Shown piece after piece: positions 52,476 through 63,000 of a DNA stretch of 64,000 nt. How positions within the stretch are numbered: the stretch's first letter is position 1; each line of letters begins with the position of its first letter. The notes beneath the pieces are model-generated. The model searched no databases and was not told the DNA's origin. It was given only the letters and a program-made list of their open reading frames with translations. Location: assembly GCF_001684965.1 (NCBI RefSeq), contig NZ_MAYG01000001.1, forward strand, positions 3,348,001 to 3,412,000, written 5' to 3'. The stretch comes from Chryseobacterium arthrosphaerae. GTDB lineage: Bacteria > Bacteroidota > Bacteroidia > Flavobacteriales > Weeksellaceae. Position numbers and translations under genes: made by a program.

Positions 52476-53984
52476 TTACCAGCCTTCATTTTGTTTAATA
52501 ACTCCATGACTGTTGACGATTTCAGCCTGTGGAACTGCCCAGACATTATGTATGGCCGGATTAAAGTTTCTTGCTGCCCAGACCACCTGTCCGTTGATAC
52601 CATGCAGAGGCTTCGCATACGTTGCCTGTGCATCTCCCCAACGTACAAGATCCCTGTGTCTGTCTGCCCACTCACCTGCCAGCTCGCAACGTCTTTCATG
52701 TTTCAGGTCTGCCATTGTACATCCGTTTTTCGGAGACAAGCCTGCACGGGTTCTGATCATATTGATTTCCTGGTCAGCCGGTTTCCCCTGCATCAGTAAA
52801 GCTTCTGCCTTGATCAGGATCACCTCAGCATAACGCATGATAGGAACTGCAAGATCTGTACACGGATAATCACCATTGGCGCTTACGTGGCCGCTGTTCA
52901 GCTGATATTTGAAGGCATCCATATATTTGTTAAACTGATATCCGGTAAGGGAATTGGTAGAAGCATATGTTCTTTCCTTTCCGTTAAAGGTAAACTTGTC
53001 TCCAATTTTAAGAATGGTCGTGCTTCTTCTCTGATCTCCGGTTTCATATTCATCATATAATTCTTTTGTAGGCTGAAAATATCCCCAGCCATTGTACTCT
53101 CCCCATCCTTTATTTTCAAGCATTACCCCCGGAAGGATACTGCCCACGGCGTTAAATTTCGGAGTACTTGGTATAGACCAGATATATTCTGAACTATAAT
53201 TATTTTCAGCTTTGAAAACATCAGCATAGTTATTCAGCAGGTTTCTGTTTCCTTTCGTCATTACTTCATTCGCCCAGTATTCTGCATTCTTCCAGTCTTT
53301 CATAAACAGGTATACCTTTGCCAATAACGCCCATGCTGCTGCTTTATGAGGCCTCCCGTAATCTTTGGCAGGAAGCTCTGCCTGGGTAGGTAATAATTCT
53401 GCTGCTTTTTTCAGGTCATTCACAATATAATTGTAGTTTTCCATAACATTGGCAGTTCTGGGAATAGGATTTGGATTAGGTCCCTGCGTACGGTCCACAA
53501 TCGGGATACCTGCTTTTTCATTTCCATAGGAATAAGCCAGCTCAAAGTACATCCTGCTGCTCATAAACAGAGCTTCCCCCACATACTTGTTTTTCACAGC
53601 CTGTGAAGCCTGAATATTATCGGCATTGCGGATAACACTGTTGGCAACTCCTATCACGGAATATCTTTTGTTCCACTGGGTTTCCAGATCGCCTGCGGCA
53701 ATGTAATTACTGCTGAAGTTCTTCACATTATCTGCTTCACTTTTTGATCTTCCGGTCACCATATCGTCACTGGCATTAATGAACCAGAAAAAACCTCTTC
53801 CATAAAATTCACTGTCGGAAAGCGGTCTGTACATCGCATTGGCTCCTGTGATCAGGTCATTTTCTGTTTTCCAGAAGTTGGCTTCTGTAGGCGTTCCTTC
53901 AGGGTCTATATTAAGCTCGTTGGTACAGGACAGCATTACTGCGGATATTCCTGCTGCTAAAATTATGGTATTGAAAAATTTCAT
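52476..53984 (-). CDS. RagB/SusD family nutrient-uptake lipoprotein
   Basis: 502 residues. Lipobox VMLSC (Cys20). SusD features: TNELNIDPEGTPTEANFWKT at the start, tetratricopeptide-like helices (YVGEALFMSSRMYFELAYSYG, AAWALLAKVYLFMKDWKNAEYW), and the C-terminal VPIMRYAEVILIKAEAL, INMIRTRAGL and RRCELAGEWADRHRDLVRWG. It forms the lid on the SusC transporter encoded just upstream (gap 26 bp). Substrate cannot be read from sequence; a phosphorylated compound is suggested by the neighbours. Confidence 0.93.
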   Translation of the reverse strand: MKFFNTIILAAGISAVMLSCTNELNIDPEGTPTEANFWKTENDLITGANAMYRPLSDSEFYGRGFFWFINASDDMVTGRSKSEADNVKNFSSNYIAAGDLETQWNKRYSVIGVANSVIRNADNIQASQAVKNKYVGEALFMSSRMYFELAYSYGNEKAGIPIVDRTQGPNPNPIPRTANVMENYNYIVNDLKKAAELLPTQAELPAKDYGRPHKAAAWALLAKVYLFMKDWKNAEYWANEVMTKGNRNLLNNYADVFKAENNYSSEYIWSIPSTPKFNAVGSILPGVMLENKGWGEYNGWGYFQPTKELYDEYETGDQRRSTTILKIGDKFTFNGKERTYASTNSLTGYQFNKYMDAFKYQLNSGHVSANGDYPCTDLAVPIMRYAEVILIKAEALLMQGKPADQEINMIRTRAGLSPKNGCTMADLKHERRCELAGEWADRHRDLVRWGDAQATYAKPLHGINGQVVWAARNFNPAIHNVWAVPQAEIVNSHGVIKQNEGW

Positions 53985-54010
53985 TTTTTTACTTTTTAAA
54001 TTATTTTAGG

Positions 54011-56899
54011 TTACAATCCCACTTCCACTCCGAAAATAAATGAACGGGCCTGAGGGTATCTTCCGGTATCCACACCATAAGTATCCATTCCTACTTCAGG
54101 ATCAAACCCAGTATATTTGGTAATGGTAAACAAGTTATTGCTTGTCACGTATACCCTTACTTTATTGACATTAAGCTTATTATAAAGTTCTTTTGGTAAC
54201 GAATATCCTATTGTAAGGTTTTTCAGTCTCAGGTAAGAACCGTCTTCTACATAGAAATCCGATACTTTTGAATAGTTGCCGCTTGGATCCCCATGCACAA
54301 GCCTTGGAATATCAGTGTTGGTATTCTGAGGAGTCCAGGCATTCAGGATGTCACGGTCCATATTATAGTTCTGTCCTGTACCTCCTGGATTTAAAGAAAT
54401 AAACTTCATCCCGTTGAATATTTTGTTTCCATACACTCCCTGGAAGAACAGGTTAAGATCAAAATTTTTCCAGGTCATGTTGTAGGAAAGTCCGTAAGAG
54501 AATTTAGGATAAGGATTTCCAAGGTTTACAAAATCATTGTTATTCAGTGTTCCAGTATTTCCGTCTTTCTTCAGGAATTTAATGTCTCCCGGTTTAGCAT
54601 TTGGCTGGATCAGGTTTCCGTTGGCATCTCTATAGTTGTTGATTTCTTCCTGCGTCCGGAAGATTCCATCAGTTTTATAACCGTAATAAGAATAAAGGGA
54701 CTCTCCCACTTTTACACGGGTAGGTTTCAATACTCCACGAACATTATTGCTGTTGATAAAGATCTCATCCACAGTCGCCAACTGCTTCACCGTATTTTTT
54801 AGTTGACTGAAAGTTGCCCCGATTGAATACGTGAAATCTCCTGACTTCTTCCCATTGTAATTTATTCCCAATTCATAGCCCTTATCCTGAAATAAACCGG
54901 CATTTACATATTGATCAACCAGTGTTGCCGTACTGGAAAGGTTGACATTGAAAATCTGATCTGTTGAATTTTTCACGAAATAATCAAACTGTAAAGAAAG
55001 GCTGTTGTGCAGGAACGAGGCATCTACCCCAAAGTTGGTCTGCTCAGATTTTCCCCACTTTATATCAGCATTCGGAAGCGTTGTAGAATAATAAGCAATA
55101 TTTTGGGTTGGATCCTGTCCGAAAATGACATTGTTATATCTTATCATTAATGGATTCACTGCCTGATAGGAGGCTCCGCCAAGATTTCCTAAAATCCCGT
55201 AGCTTCCTCTCAGCTTCAGGCTTGAAAGCCATGAAATATCGTTCAAAAAATTCTCTTTGGAAACCACCCATCCCCCGGAAACGGAATAATAGTTGGCAAA
55301 CTGGTTATGTCTTGCAACCAGAGAGGTTCCGTCCCTACGCCCCAGTAAACTGATGATATATTTCCCGGCATAGTCATAGTTGACCCTGCCCAGATAGGAT
55401 ATCAGAGCCTGCTGGTATTTGTAACTGTAAACTTCTTTGTTGGTATCTGCTGCATTCTGAAGATATCTGAAAGTTTCCGCCTCACTTCTGAAATCAAAGG
55501 CCTTTGCACTGAATCCTTCTTCTGTGGTTTTCTGAAAAGTAAACCCTGCAAGGAAATCAAAATTGTGCTTACCGGCTGTTAATTTGTACGTAAGGAGCTG
55601 CTCTGCAAGAGAGGTTGACAGGGTGTTAGACTGATATTCCAGACTATTGGTATCGAATATTTTTCCTACTTCCAATACTCTTGGGGTAAATTCTTTGATG
55701 TTTCCTATCCTGAATGTCTGGGAAAAGTTAGAACGGAATTTCAGGTCTTTCAGCAAGGCTACTTCTATGTACGGATTGATCAGAATCTCATGGGTTGGGT
55801 TCTGAATGCTGATCCTTTTAAGATAGGCAACAGGGTTGATCATATCACCGTATCCTCCCGCCACATCAATAGGCAGTCCTGAGAAAGCTCCCGTTGGCGT
55901 ATATACCGGAACATTCGGCGGATAATACATTGCTGCAACCAAAGCTCCGGTATAGCCGTTCTTGGTATTGGCCGTATTCCCTGCAGAATAATTATAATAC
56001 ATATTTTCTCCGATGGTAAGCCAATCTTTGACTTTATGCTCAGAGTTTACTCTGAAATTATACCGTTTTGCCTGAGTATTCAGTAAAATCCCTTCAAGAT
56101 TCCTGTGGTTCATTCCTACAAAAAATCTGGATTTTTCGCTTCCTCCACTAAGGTTTACATTATACTCCTGAACAGATCCCGTACGGAAAATCTCGTTCAT
56201 CCAGTTGGTTCTGGTGATTCCTCCGTCAGCATATTTTTCAGCATTGAAGGCTAAAGGAAGGCTATTCAGTTTTCCTGCATTATCATACGCCTGGCGCATT
56301 ACATCCTGAAATTCAGCGGCATTTAGGGATTCTTTCAGTCTCCATGCCTGGTTGGTTCCGTATTTGACATCAAAATCTACGGTTAAACTTCCTTTCTTAC
56401 CTCTTTTTGTTGTAATAAGGATAACCCCTCCTGAAGACCTCGCCCCGTAAATAGCGGCAGAAGCATCTTTAAGGACAGAAATATCCTGGATATCATTAGG
56501 ATTAATAGAAGGTGTTCCATTAAAAACAACTCCGTCTATCACATAAAGAGGTGTTTCTCCGTTTACCCCACCCAAACCACGGATGTTCACTTTAGGAGAA
56601 CCGTTGGGATCACCTCCTTCATTCACCACTGTGACTCCGGGAGCTTTCCCCTGAAGCACTTCTCCTACTCCGGATAGGGACCTGGAAGTAAGTTTATCCA
56701 GTGAAGCCTCCGAAACAGCACCGGATACTTTAGATTTTTTCTGCGTTCCGTATCCTACAACAACAATCTCGTCGATGGATTTTTCATTCAAACTGTCTTT
56801 TTTCTGAGCGAGGAACAGCGGTGAAGCTGATATTGCCCCAATAAGTAATACCCTACCCGTTAAATAAGTGACTGAGACAGGGACTTTAAATACATTCAT
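54011..56899 (-). CDS. SusC/RagA family TonB-linked outer membrane transporter (short form)
   Basis: 962 residues from the ATG at 56899. After the signal sequence (to ~SPLFLAQ) it goes straight to the TonB-box-like SIDEIVVVGYGTQKK, then the plug (LSGVGEVLQGKAPGVTVVNEG, PLYVIDGVVFNGTPSINPND, SAAIYGARSSGGVILITTKRG) and the beta-barrel ending in IFGVEVGL. The N-terminal carboxypeptidase-like domain that most SusC proteins carry is missing. The start is fixed by a -7 box at 56921-56928, which excludes the ATG at 56923. Confidence 0.92.
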   Translation of the reverse strand: MNVFKVPVSVTYLTGRVLLIGAISASPLFLAQKKDSLNEKSIDEIVVVGYGTQKKSKVSGAVSEASLDKLTSRSLSGVGEVLQGKAPGVTVVNEGGDPNGSPKVNIRGLGGVNGETPLYVIDGVVFNGTPSINPNDIQDISVLKDASAAIYGARSSGGVILITTKRGKKGSLTVDFDVKYGTNQAWRLKESLNAAEFQDVMRQAYDNAGKLNSLPLAFNAEKYADGGITRTNWMNEIFRTGSVQEYNVNLSGGSEKSRFFVGMNHRNLEGILLNTQAKRYNFRVNSEHKVKDWLTIGENMYYNYSAGNTANTKNGYTGALVAAMYYPPNVPVYTPTGAFSGLPIDVAGGYGDMINPVAYLKRISIQNPTHEILINPYIEVALLKDLKFRSNFSQTFRIGNIKEFTPRVLEVGKIFDTNSLEYQSNTLSTSLAEQLLTYKLTAGKHNFDFLAGFTFQKTTEEGFSAKAFDFRSEAETFRYLQNAADTNKEVYSYKYQQALISYLGRVNYDYAGKYIISLLGRRDGTSLVARHNQFANYYSVSGGWVVSKENFLNDISWLSSLKLRGSYGILGNLGGASYQAVNPLMIRYNNVIFGQDPTQNIAYYSTTLPNADIKWGKSEQTNFGVDASFLHNSLSLQFDYFVKNSTDQIFNVNLSSTATLVDQYVNAGLFQDKGYELGINYNGKKSGDFTYSIGATFSQLKNTVKQLATVDEIFINSNNVRGVLKPTRVKVGESLYSYYGYKTDGIFRTQEEINNYRDANGNLIQPNAKPGDIKFLKKDGNTGTLNNNDFVNLGNPYPKFSYGLSYNMTWKNFDLNLFFQGVYGNKIFNGMKFISLNPGGTGQNYNMDRDILNAWTPQNTNTDIPRLVHGDPSGNYSKVSDFYVEDGSYLRLKNLTIGYSLPKELYNKLNVNKVRVYVTSNNLFTITKYTGFDPEVGMDTYGVDTGRYPQARSFIFGVEVGL

Positions 56900-56920
56900 G
56901 ACATCCTTTTTGATTAGATG

Positions 56921-56928
56921 CAAAATTA
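56921..56928 (-). promoter_or_regulatory. -7 box TAATTTTG of the SusCD unit
   Basis: Exact TAnnTTTG on the minus strand, 21 nt before the susC start at 56899; it overlaps an upstream ATG (56923), which is therefore not the start. Confidence 0.6.
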
Positions 56929-57215
56929 GAACAGCTCTTTCCCTCGCCTCATTAAGATTTTCTTATGTTTTTATTAAGAATCTTTAGCTTTTTGCATACT
57001 CCTCCTACCACAATCAAAAATTAAACCACTGTTTTTCAACACAATAAACAAATAAAGTAATCATTCCGTTTTTATCCGAACTATTATTTTATGTTAAGTT
57101 TGTTTTAAGTTTATGATCCGTCGGAGACAATAGCTACGAAGGATAAAGGCTTATCAGTGATCAGATTAAAACTATTTTCGGAGATAATAAATAACAGACT
57201 TCATTTTTCTTTTTT

Positions 57216-57223
57216 TACATTTG
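57216..57223 (+). promoter_or_regulatory. -7 box TACATTTG
   Basis: Exact TAnnTTTG 25 nt before the ATG at 57249. Confidence 0.6.
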
Positions 57224-57248
57224 CTGAAATTAAAATTGTACAGATCAA

Positions 57249-58043
57249 ATGACCATTATCATTACAGGAACCTCATCAGGAATCGGATTTGCATTAGCCG
57301 AATATTTTGGTAAAAAAGGGCACAAAGTATACGGATTAAGCAGGAAATATACAGAGAGTCAGTATTTCAAATCGATCCCAACTGATGTTACCGATAACAC
57401 TGCTGTTCAGAATGCTATTGCCGGGGTTTTACAGTCAGAAAGCAGAATTGATGTACTGATCAACAATGCGGGAATGGGAATGGTAGGAGCTGTAGAAGAT
57501 TCTACAAAGGAAGACATCCTGAAATTGTTCAGCCTGAACCTCGCAGGTGCCGTTCAGATGATGAGTGCTGTTCTTCCGAAAATGCGTGAAAATAAATTTG
57601 GAAAGATCATCAATGTTTCCAGTATCGGGAGTGAAATGGGTCTTCCTTTCCGTGGGTTTTATTCTGCTTCAAAATCTGCTCTGGATAAGGTGACTGAAGC
57701 CATGAGGTATGAAGTGTATCCATGGAATATTGACGTTTGCTCACTGCATTTAGGGGATATTAAAACCAATATTGCAGAAAACAGGGTGATCGCTCAGGTT
57801 TCCCAGCCTTATCAAAAGGTTTTTGATAAAGTATATGCCCTGATGAATGCTCACGTGGATGAAGGGACAGAGCCCCTGGAAGTGGCAGAATACATTGAAA
57901 AGCTGCTGGGGAAGAACAAATGGAAAGCCCATTATTATTTTGGTAAATTCGGACAGAAGATCGGAGTTCCGTTAAAATGGATTCTTCCGCAGGGCATTTA
58001 TGAGAATTTAATGAAGAAGTATAATAAACTGGATAAAAATTAG
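57249..58043 (+). CDS. SDR family NAD(P)-dependent oxidoreductase
   Basis: 264 residues. Classical short-chain dehydrogenase: TGTSSGIGFALAEYF (cofactor loop), DVLINNAGMGMVG (NNAG), INVSSIGSEMGLPFRGFYSASKSALDK with catalytic Ser, Tyr and Lys (YxxxK), and a C-terminal helical cap with FGKFGQKIGVPLKWILPQ. The basic residue after the glycine loop (LSRKY) suggests NADPH. Substrate unknown. It is followed by a repeat element and the Omp85-like gene. Confidence 0.92.
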   Translation: MTIIITGTSSGIGFALAEYFGKKGHKVYGLSRKYTESQYFKSIPTDVTDNTAVQNAIAGVLQSESRIDVLINNAGMGMVGAVEDSTKEDILKLFSLNLAGAVQMMSAVLPKMRENKFGKIINVSSIGSEMGLPFRGFYSASKSALDKVTEAMRYEVYPWNIDVCSLHLGDIKTNIAENRVIAQVSQPYQKVFDKVYALMNAHVDEGTEPLEVAEYIEKLLGKNKWKAHYYFGKFGQKIGVPLKWILPQGIYENLMKKYNKLDKN

Positions 58044-58060
58044 TTGATTGATAGGACGCA

Positions 58061-58175
58061 TTGTCATTCTGAAGGGAATGAAATGCTGTGAAGGATCTTT
58101 TTGTATTTTTATAAAAATTCTTCATTCCGCTGCGGAACTGTGTTCGTAAGCATTGATGTATATTCAGAATGACAA
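58061..58175. repeat. MITE-like inverted-repeat element
   Basis: About 115 bp bounded by perfect 13-bp terminal inverted repeats (ttgtcattctgaa at 58061-58073, ttcagaatgacaa at 58163-58175). Inner arms gaatgaa and ttcattc (with aaggatctt and aaaattctt nearby) also pair. This resembles the cattctgaa..ttcagaatg elements dispersed in Bacteroidota genomes. It encodes nothing. Its right end overlaps the start of the next gene. Confidence 0.75.
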
Positions 58176-59781
58176 ATTGAAATTACTTTTAAAAATATTT
58201 TTTGTACTGTTCTGCGTTTTTACCCAAGCGCAGAAAAAGCAGTATTGGCTGATCGATACGGAGACCAAGGTCAAAAAAAAGGTAAAAGATTCGGTTTCTG
58301 CCGTAAAGTTCCTGGATTCACTGGCACAGAATAATTATTTTTTCACACAGCTGAAAGAGGTCAGAGTAAAAGGGGACAGTACAGAAATTTTTTATGATAA
58401 AGGAAAAAACTTCAACGAAACCTATGTTGATCTTTCAGATTCCATTGCCCTGAAATTAAAAATCAGGAAAGATTTTTTCACTAAAAATTTAGACTCTACC
58501 AAGAAAAGCATCAACAAAAGCTATATTGATGACGGATATTCTTTCAGCAGGATCAAATCCAAATACAAGGGTCAGAAGAACGGCTTTCCCATCGTAGAGC
58601 TGGATATCAATAAAAACGATAAAAGAACGATCGACGGTTTTGTAGTCAAGGGATATGAAAAGGTTCCTAAAAGGTTCATCAAAAACCTGGAAAAGGAATT
58701 CAAAGGAAAAAATTATGATGAAAAGAATCTTCTGGCCATCAACAAGAACTTTCAGAGCCATCCTTTTCTGACACTGGAACGGCAACCGCAGACCCTGTTC
58801 ACCAAAGATTCCACGAATATTTACCTGTTTCTCGAAAAGAAAAAGACCAATACTTTTGACGGGGTCATAGGTTTTGGAAATGACAAAACAGAGAAGTTCA
58901 CCTTAAACGGAACCATGAACGTCAATTTCAGGAATATGTTCAATGGTTTTGAAACCATCAATCTTTACTGGCAGAGAAACCCTGACAAAGGACAGAATTT
59001 TGACCTTCAGGTGGATATTCCCTATCTTTTTAAATCGAACGTAGGGATGAATGCCAAGGTGAATATCTACAGACAGGATTCAACATTCGCCAATGTAAAA
59101 TTCCTTCCCGCTTTTTATTATCACATCAATAACCGTAACAAAATCGGGCTAAGGGGAACCTTAGAAACCTCAACCATTATTGATTCCTTATACGTTCAGG
59201 GGAAAGATTATAATAAAAGGGGGATCGGGATCTGGTATGAAATGACAGAGCCTACCGATATTGACCTTTTTCTTTACAAAACAAGGATCAATGCCGGATA
59301 TGATTTCCTGACAACCACTTATTCCAAAGACAATACCAAAGCCACACAGAATCAGTTTTATTTCTTCGGTGAACACAATTATAATATCTCCGGCAACCAT
59401 TTCCTGAACATAAAAGCAGAAGGTGCCATGATGGATTCTAAGGTAGAGTTTTCTGCCAATGAATTATACCGTTTCGGGGGCTGGAATTCTATGCGGGGAT
59501 TCAATGAGAACTCTCTGGCCGCTGATTATTATTATTACGGAAGTTTAGAATACCGGTACCTCATAGGCAATCAGGCATTTTTTGATGTCTTCGGACAATA
59601 CGGACAGCTCAATAACAAATCACTCAAGGTAAAACCCAAACTCTACAGTGTGGGACTCGGTTTCAATTTCTTTATCCCGATCGGGCTGATGAGCTTCCAG
59701 CTGTCGAATGGTAATGAGTTTGGAAATCCGTTTAAATTCAATGATATTAAAATCCATTGGGGAATCCTGAGCAGGTTTTAA
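58156..59781 (+). CDS. Omp85/BamA-like outer membrane protein with POTRA-like region
   Basis: 541 residues from the ATG at 58156. After the signal sequence (ending FTQAQ) a ~240-residue periplasmic part contains POTRA-like segments (DGFVVKGYEKVPKRFIKNLE, NLLAINKNFQSHPFL, TLFTKDSTNIYLFLEKKK). Residues ~250-541 form an Omp85-type barrel with a RFGGWNSMRGFNEN segment corresponding to the VRGF/Y substrate-loop motif, and a C-terminal aromatic strand ending SRF. Possibly a TamA-like assembly or secretion factor. The start is uncertain: the first codons (YIQNDK) are the end of a repeat element, and a TTG at 58177 would give a normal KLLLKIFF signal sequence. Confidence 0.78.
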   Translation: MYIQNDKLKLLLKIFFVLFCVFTQAQKKQYWLIDTETKVKKKVKDSVSAVKFLDSLAQNNYFFTQLKEVRVKGDSTEIFYDKGKNFNETYVDLSDSIALKLKIRKDFFTKNLDSTKKSINKSYIDDGYSFSRIKSKYKGQKNGFPIVELDINKNDKRTIDGFVVKGYEKVPKRFIKNLEKEFKGKNYDEKNLLAINKNFQSHPFLTLERQPQTLFTKDSTNIYLFLEKKKTNTFDGVIGFGNDKTEKFTLNGTMNVNFRNMFNGFETINLYWQRNPDKGQNFDLQVDIPYLFKSNVGMNAKVNIYRQDSTFANVKFLPAFYYHINNRNKIGLRGTLETSTIIDSLYVQGKDYNKRGIGIWYEMTEPTDIDLFLYKTRINAGYDFLTTTYSKDNTKATQNQFYFFGEHNYNISGNHFLNIKAEGAMMDSKVEFSANELYRFGGWNSMRGFNENSLAADYYYYGSLEYRYLIGNQAFFDVFGQYGQLNNKSLKVKPKLYSVGLGFNFFIPIGLMSFQLSNGNEFGNPFKFNDIKIHWGILSRF

Positions 59782-60033
59782 GAAGAAAAAAGAGGGAAGA
59801 CTGAAATATGTATTTCCCAGCTTTACTATTTGTTTTCTGAGCGGTCCTAATATCCAAAATAACTTCCTGATTCCAGCTTCCTGCCTTATTATTAATAACT
59901 ATATAATAAAAGAAAAATCCCTATACAAAGGTCATTTCCCGCTTTACTTTTTTATTAATTATCCCTGTTAAAAAATATTAAAATCGTATTTTTATTTTAA
60001 CATCGCATTAAACTTTACGTAATAGTGCCCGGC

Positions 60034-60041
60034 TAAATTTG
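60034..60041 (+). promoter_or_regulatory. -7 box TAAATTTG of the second SusCD unit
   Basis: Exact TAnnTTTG 12 nt before the ATG at 60054. It overlaps an in-frame TTG (60039), which is thereby ruled out as start. Confidence 0.6.
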
Positions 60042-60053
60042 CATTCAAAAAAA

Positions 60054-63000
60054 ATGAAGAAAACTTTAGCTACATTTGCAGTTTTTTTACTTCCCTTATA
60101 TATTACAGCTCAAGAGGTTGCCATCTCCGGAAATGTAAAATCTGAAAGCGGCACGAGTGTTTCCGGGGTAAATATTACGGATAAAAATACTGGAAAGACC
60201 ACTACGACAGATGAAAATGGTAATTTTACCATTACAGCCAATCCGAAGGACATTCTTGAATTCTTTGCTCCTGATTTTTCTGTATATACCGTTGAGGTTT
60301 CTTCAAAAAGGCAGTATTCCATTGTTTTGACAAAGACGCATGAAAAACAGATCGAGGGAGTAGTAATTACCGCACTGGGAATTGCCAAAAAGAAAGAAAA
60401 GATAGGCTATGCCACTCAGGAAGTAGGCACAAAGCAATTCGAAACAATCACTACACCAAGTATCGGTAATTTGTTTTCAGGACAGGTAGCCGGTCTGAAT
60501 GTTTCCAATCCTACAGGGATGCAGCAGGCACCTCAGTTTACATTAAGAGGAAACTCCAATCTGGTTTTTGTTATTGACGGAGTGATTGTAGACAAGGAGG
60601 TTTTTCAGAATTTAGATCCTAATAATATTGAAAATATCAACGTACTGAAGGGGGCTACCGCTTCTGCATTATACGGATCAAGAGGCCGTTACGGAGCCGT
60701 TCTGATCACAACAAAAAGTGCAAAAAAGAAAGGTTTTTCCGTAGAGTTTTCTCAAAATACCATGATTACGGGAGGCTTTACCAATCTTCCGAAAACCCAG
60801 ACAGAATACGGAAACGGTTCCCACGGAAAATATGAATTCTGGGACGGAGCCGATGGCGGGGTGAATGACGGAGATATGATCTGGGGGCCCAAATTTGTTC
60901 CGGGGCTTCAGATTGCTCAATGGAACAGTCCGATCAGGGATAAAGTTACCGGACAGGTTATTCCATGGTATGGAGCCGTGACAGATACTCAGTACAATGA
61001 TAAATCAAGGTACGAAAGGGTTCCCATTGACTGGACTTACCATGATAATTTAAAAACATTTTTAAAGCCTGCAGTGATCAACAATAATAATTTTGCGATC
61101 AGCTACAGATATAATAAGGATACTTACAGACTTTCAGGGAACTTCATGAACTATGATGACAGGGTTCCTAATTCTTACCTTCAGAAGTATGGCATCAACT
61201 TCGCCTCTGAAAATCATCTCGGAGAGAAATTGATCTTTGATACGAAATTCAATTACAACCAGGCTTTCACACCGAATATTCCCAACTATGATTATAATCC
61301 GAGCGGACATATGTACACGATCCTGATCTGGATGGGAGGAGATGTAGACGGAAGAGCACTGAAAAACCATATGTGGGTTCCCGGAAAAGAAGGAAGGTCT
61401 CAGGCCAACTGGAACTATGCCTGGTACAATAACCCATGGTTCGGAGCTGAATATTATAAAAACCAGAACAGGACCAACATTATCAATGCTCAGACTGGAT
61501 TAGAATATAAAGCTACAAAAGATTTCTCCGTAAAAGGTAAAATATCAATTGTTGAAAACCACGTCAAAAGAGAAACCTTGAGCCCATACTCTTATTTCAA
61601 CTACAGTGCTCCGAGAAGCGGGGGCTATATTCTGAAAGATAATAAAACCTGGAACCTCAACTACGATGTACTGGCAACCTATAAGAAGAAAATATCTGAG
61701 AATTTTGATATTGCCATCAATGCCGGAGGTTCAACCTTTTATTATAAAAACAATATCAATGAAACGTCCACAGACGGTTTGAAAATTCCGGAAGTGTATA
61801 CATTTGAAAACTCTATCGGAGCTTTAAAAAAATATACTTACCTGAAAGAAAAGCTGATCTACAGTGCCTATTCAACGATTGACATCGGACTGTACAATGC
61901 TTTTTTCATCAATATTTCCGGGCGTAATGACTGGTCTTCCACACTTCCTAAAGCCAACAGGTCCTACTTTTATCCTTCTGCATCGGTGAGTGCCGTGATT
62001 TCCAACCTTGTCAAACTCCCGGAGTCTGTTAATCTACTGAAACTTTCCGCTTCATGGGCGAAAGTAGCCTATGACTTCCAGCCTTATTCCATCAGAAATT
62101 ATTACCTGAACAATAAAGGAATCACGTTCAACGGTAATCCTACGTTTTACTACCCTACCATCCTGAATGTTGAAAATTCTTTGAAACCGGAGCAGACAAA
62201 GTCTTATGAGCTGGGGCTGAGTGCAGGATTTCTCAATAACAGAATTACTTTAGACGCCACTTATTTCAGAACCCTGGATTATAATAATATTCTGGAGTTC
62301 CCAAGTGCAGAATCTTCAGGTTTTACCTCACAATATGTAAACGGTAATGAATACACTACAAAAGGATTTGAAATCTCCCTTGGTCTGGTTCCTGTAAAAA
62401 CGGCTGACTTTACCTGGAAAACTTTGATCAACTGGAGTACATATGAGCAAAAGCTGACTTCCATCTATAATAATATGCCGAATTACAAGAATATCAAACT
62501 GGGCGAAAGAATGGACAGCTATTATGACTACACATGGCAGAAGTCTCCGGACGGCAAAGTGATCCTGGATGCGAAATCAGGAATGCCGACAAGGGCAAAC
62601 ACACCAAGCAATCTGAGGCATTTCAACCCGGACTGGACTTTCGGTTTCAACAACACTTTCAAATACAGAAAACTGTCTCTGAATATCGGAATTGATGGAA
62701 GCATCGGCGGCGTCATGAGATCTCAGGTTGTAGAAAAAATGTGGTGGGGAGGAAAACATCCTAATTCTGTAGCCTACAGGGATCTTGAATATGCAACTCC
62801 GGGAACTTACTATTTTGTACCGGATGGAGTTAATTACAATCCTTCTACAGGTCTTTATACACCGCATACCAAAGCCATAAGCTTCCAGGACTGGGCGCAA
62901 AACTACCCGTATCAGGCAAGGGTAACACAGGATGAAAGTGAAGAGTTTGCCAATGTATTCGACAGGACTTTTATCAAGCTAAGGTCTGTAACATTAGAAT

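Larger units (their letters stand above)
56900..57248. other. 349-bp divergent promoter region
   Basis: It holds outward -7 boxes for susC and the dehydrogenase gene and a further plus-strand TAAGTTTG (57095-57102). No gene is seen. Confidence 0.55.
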
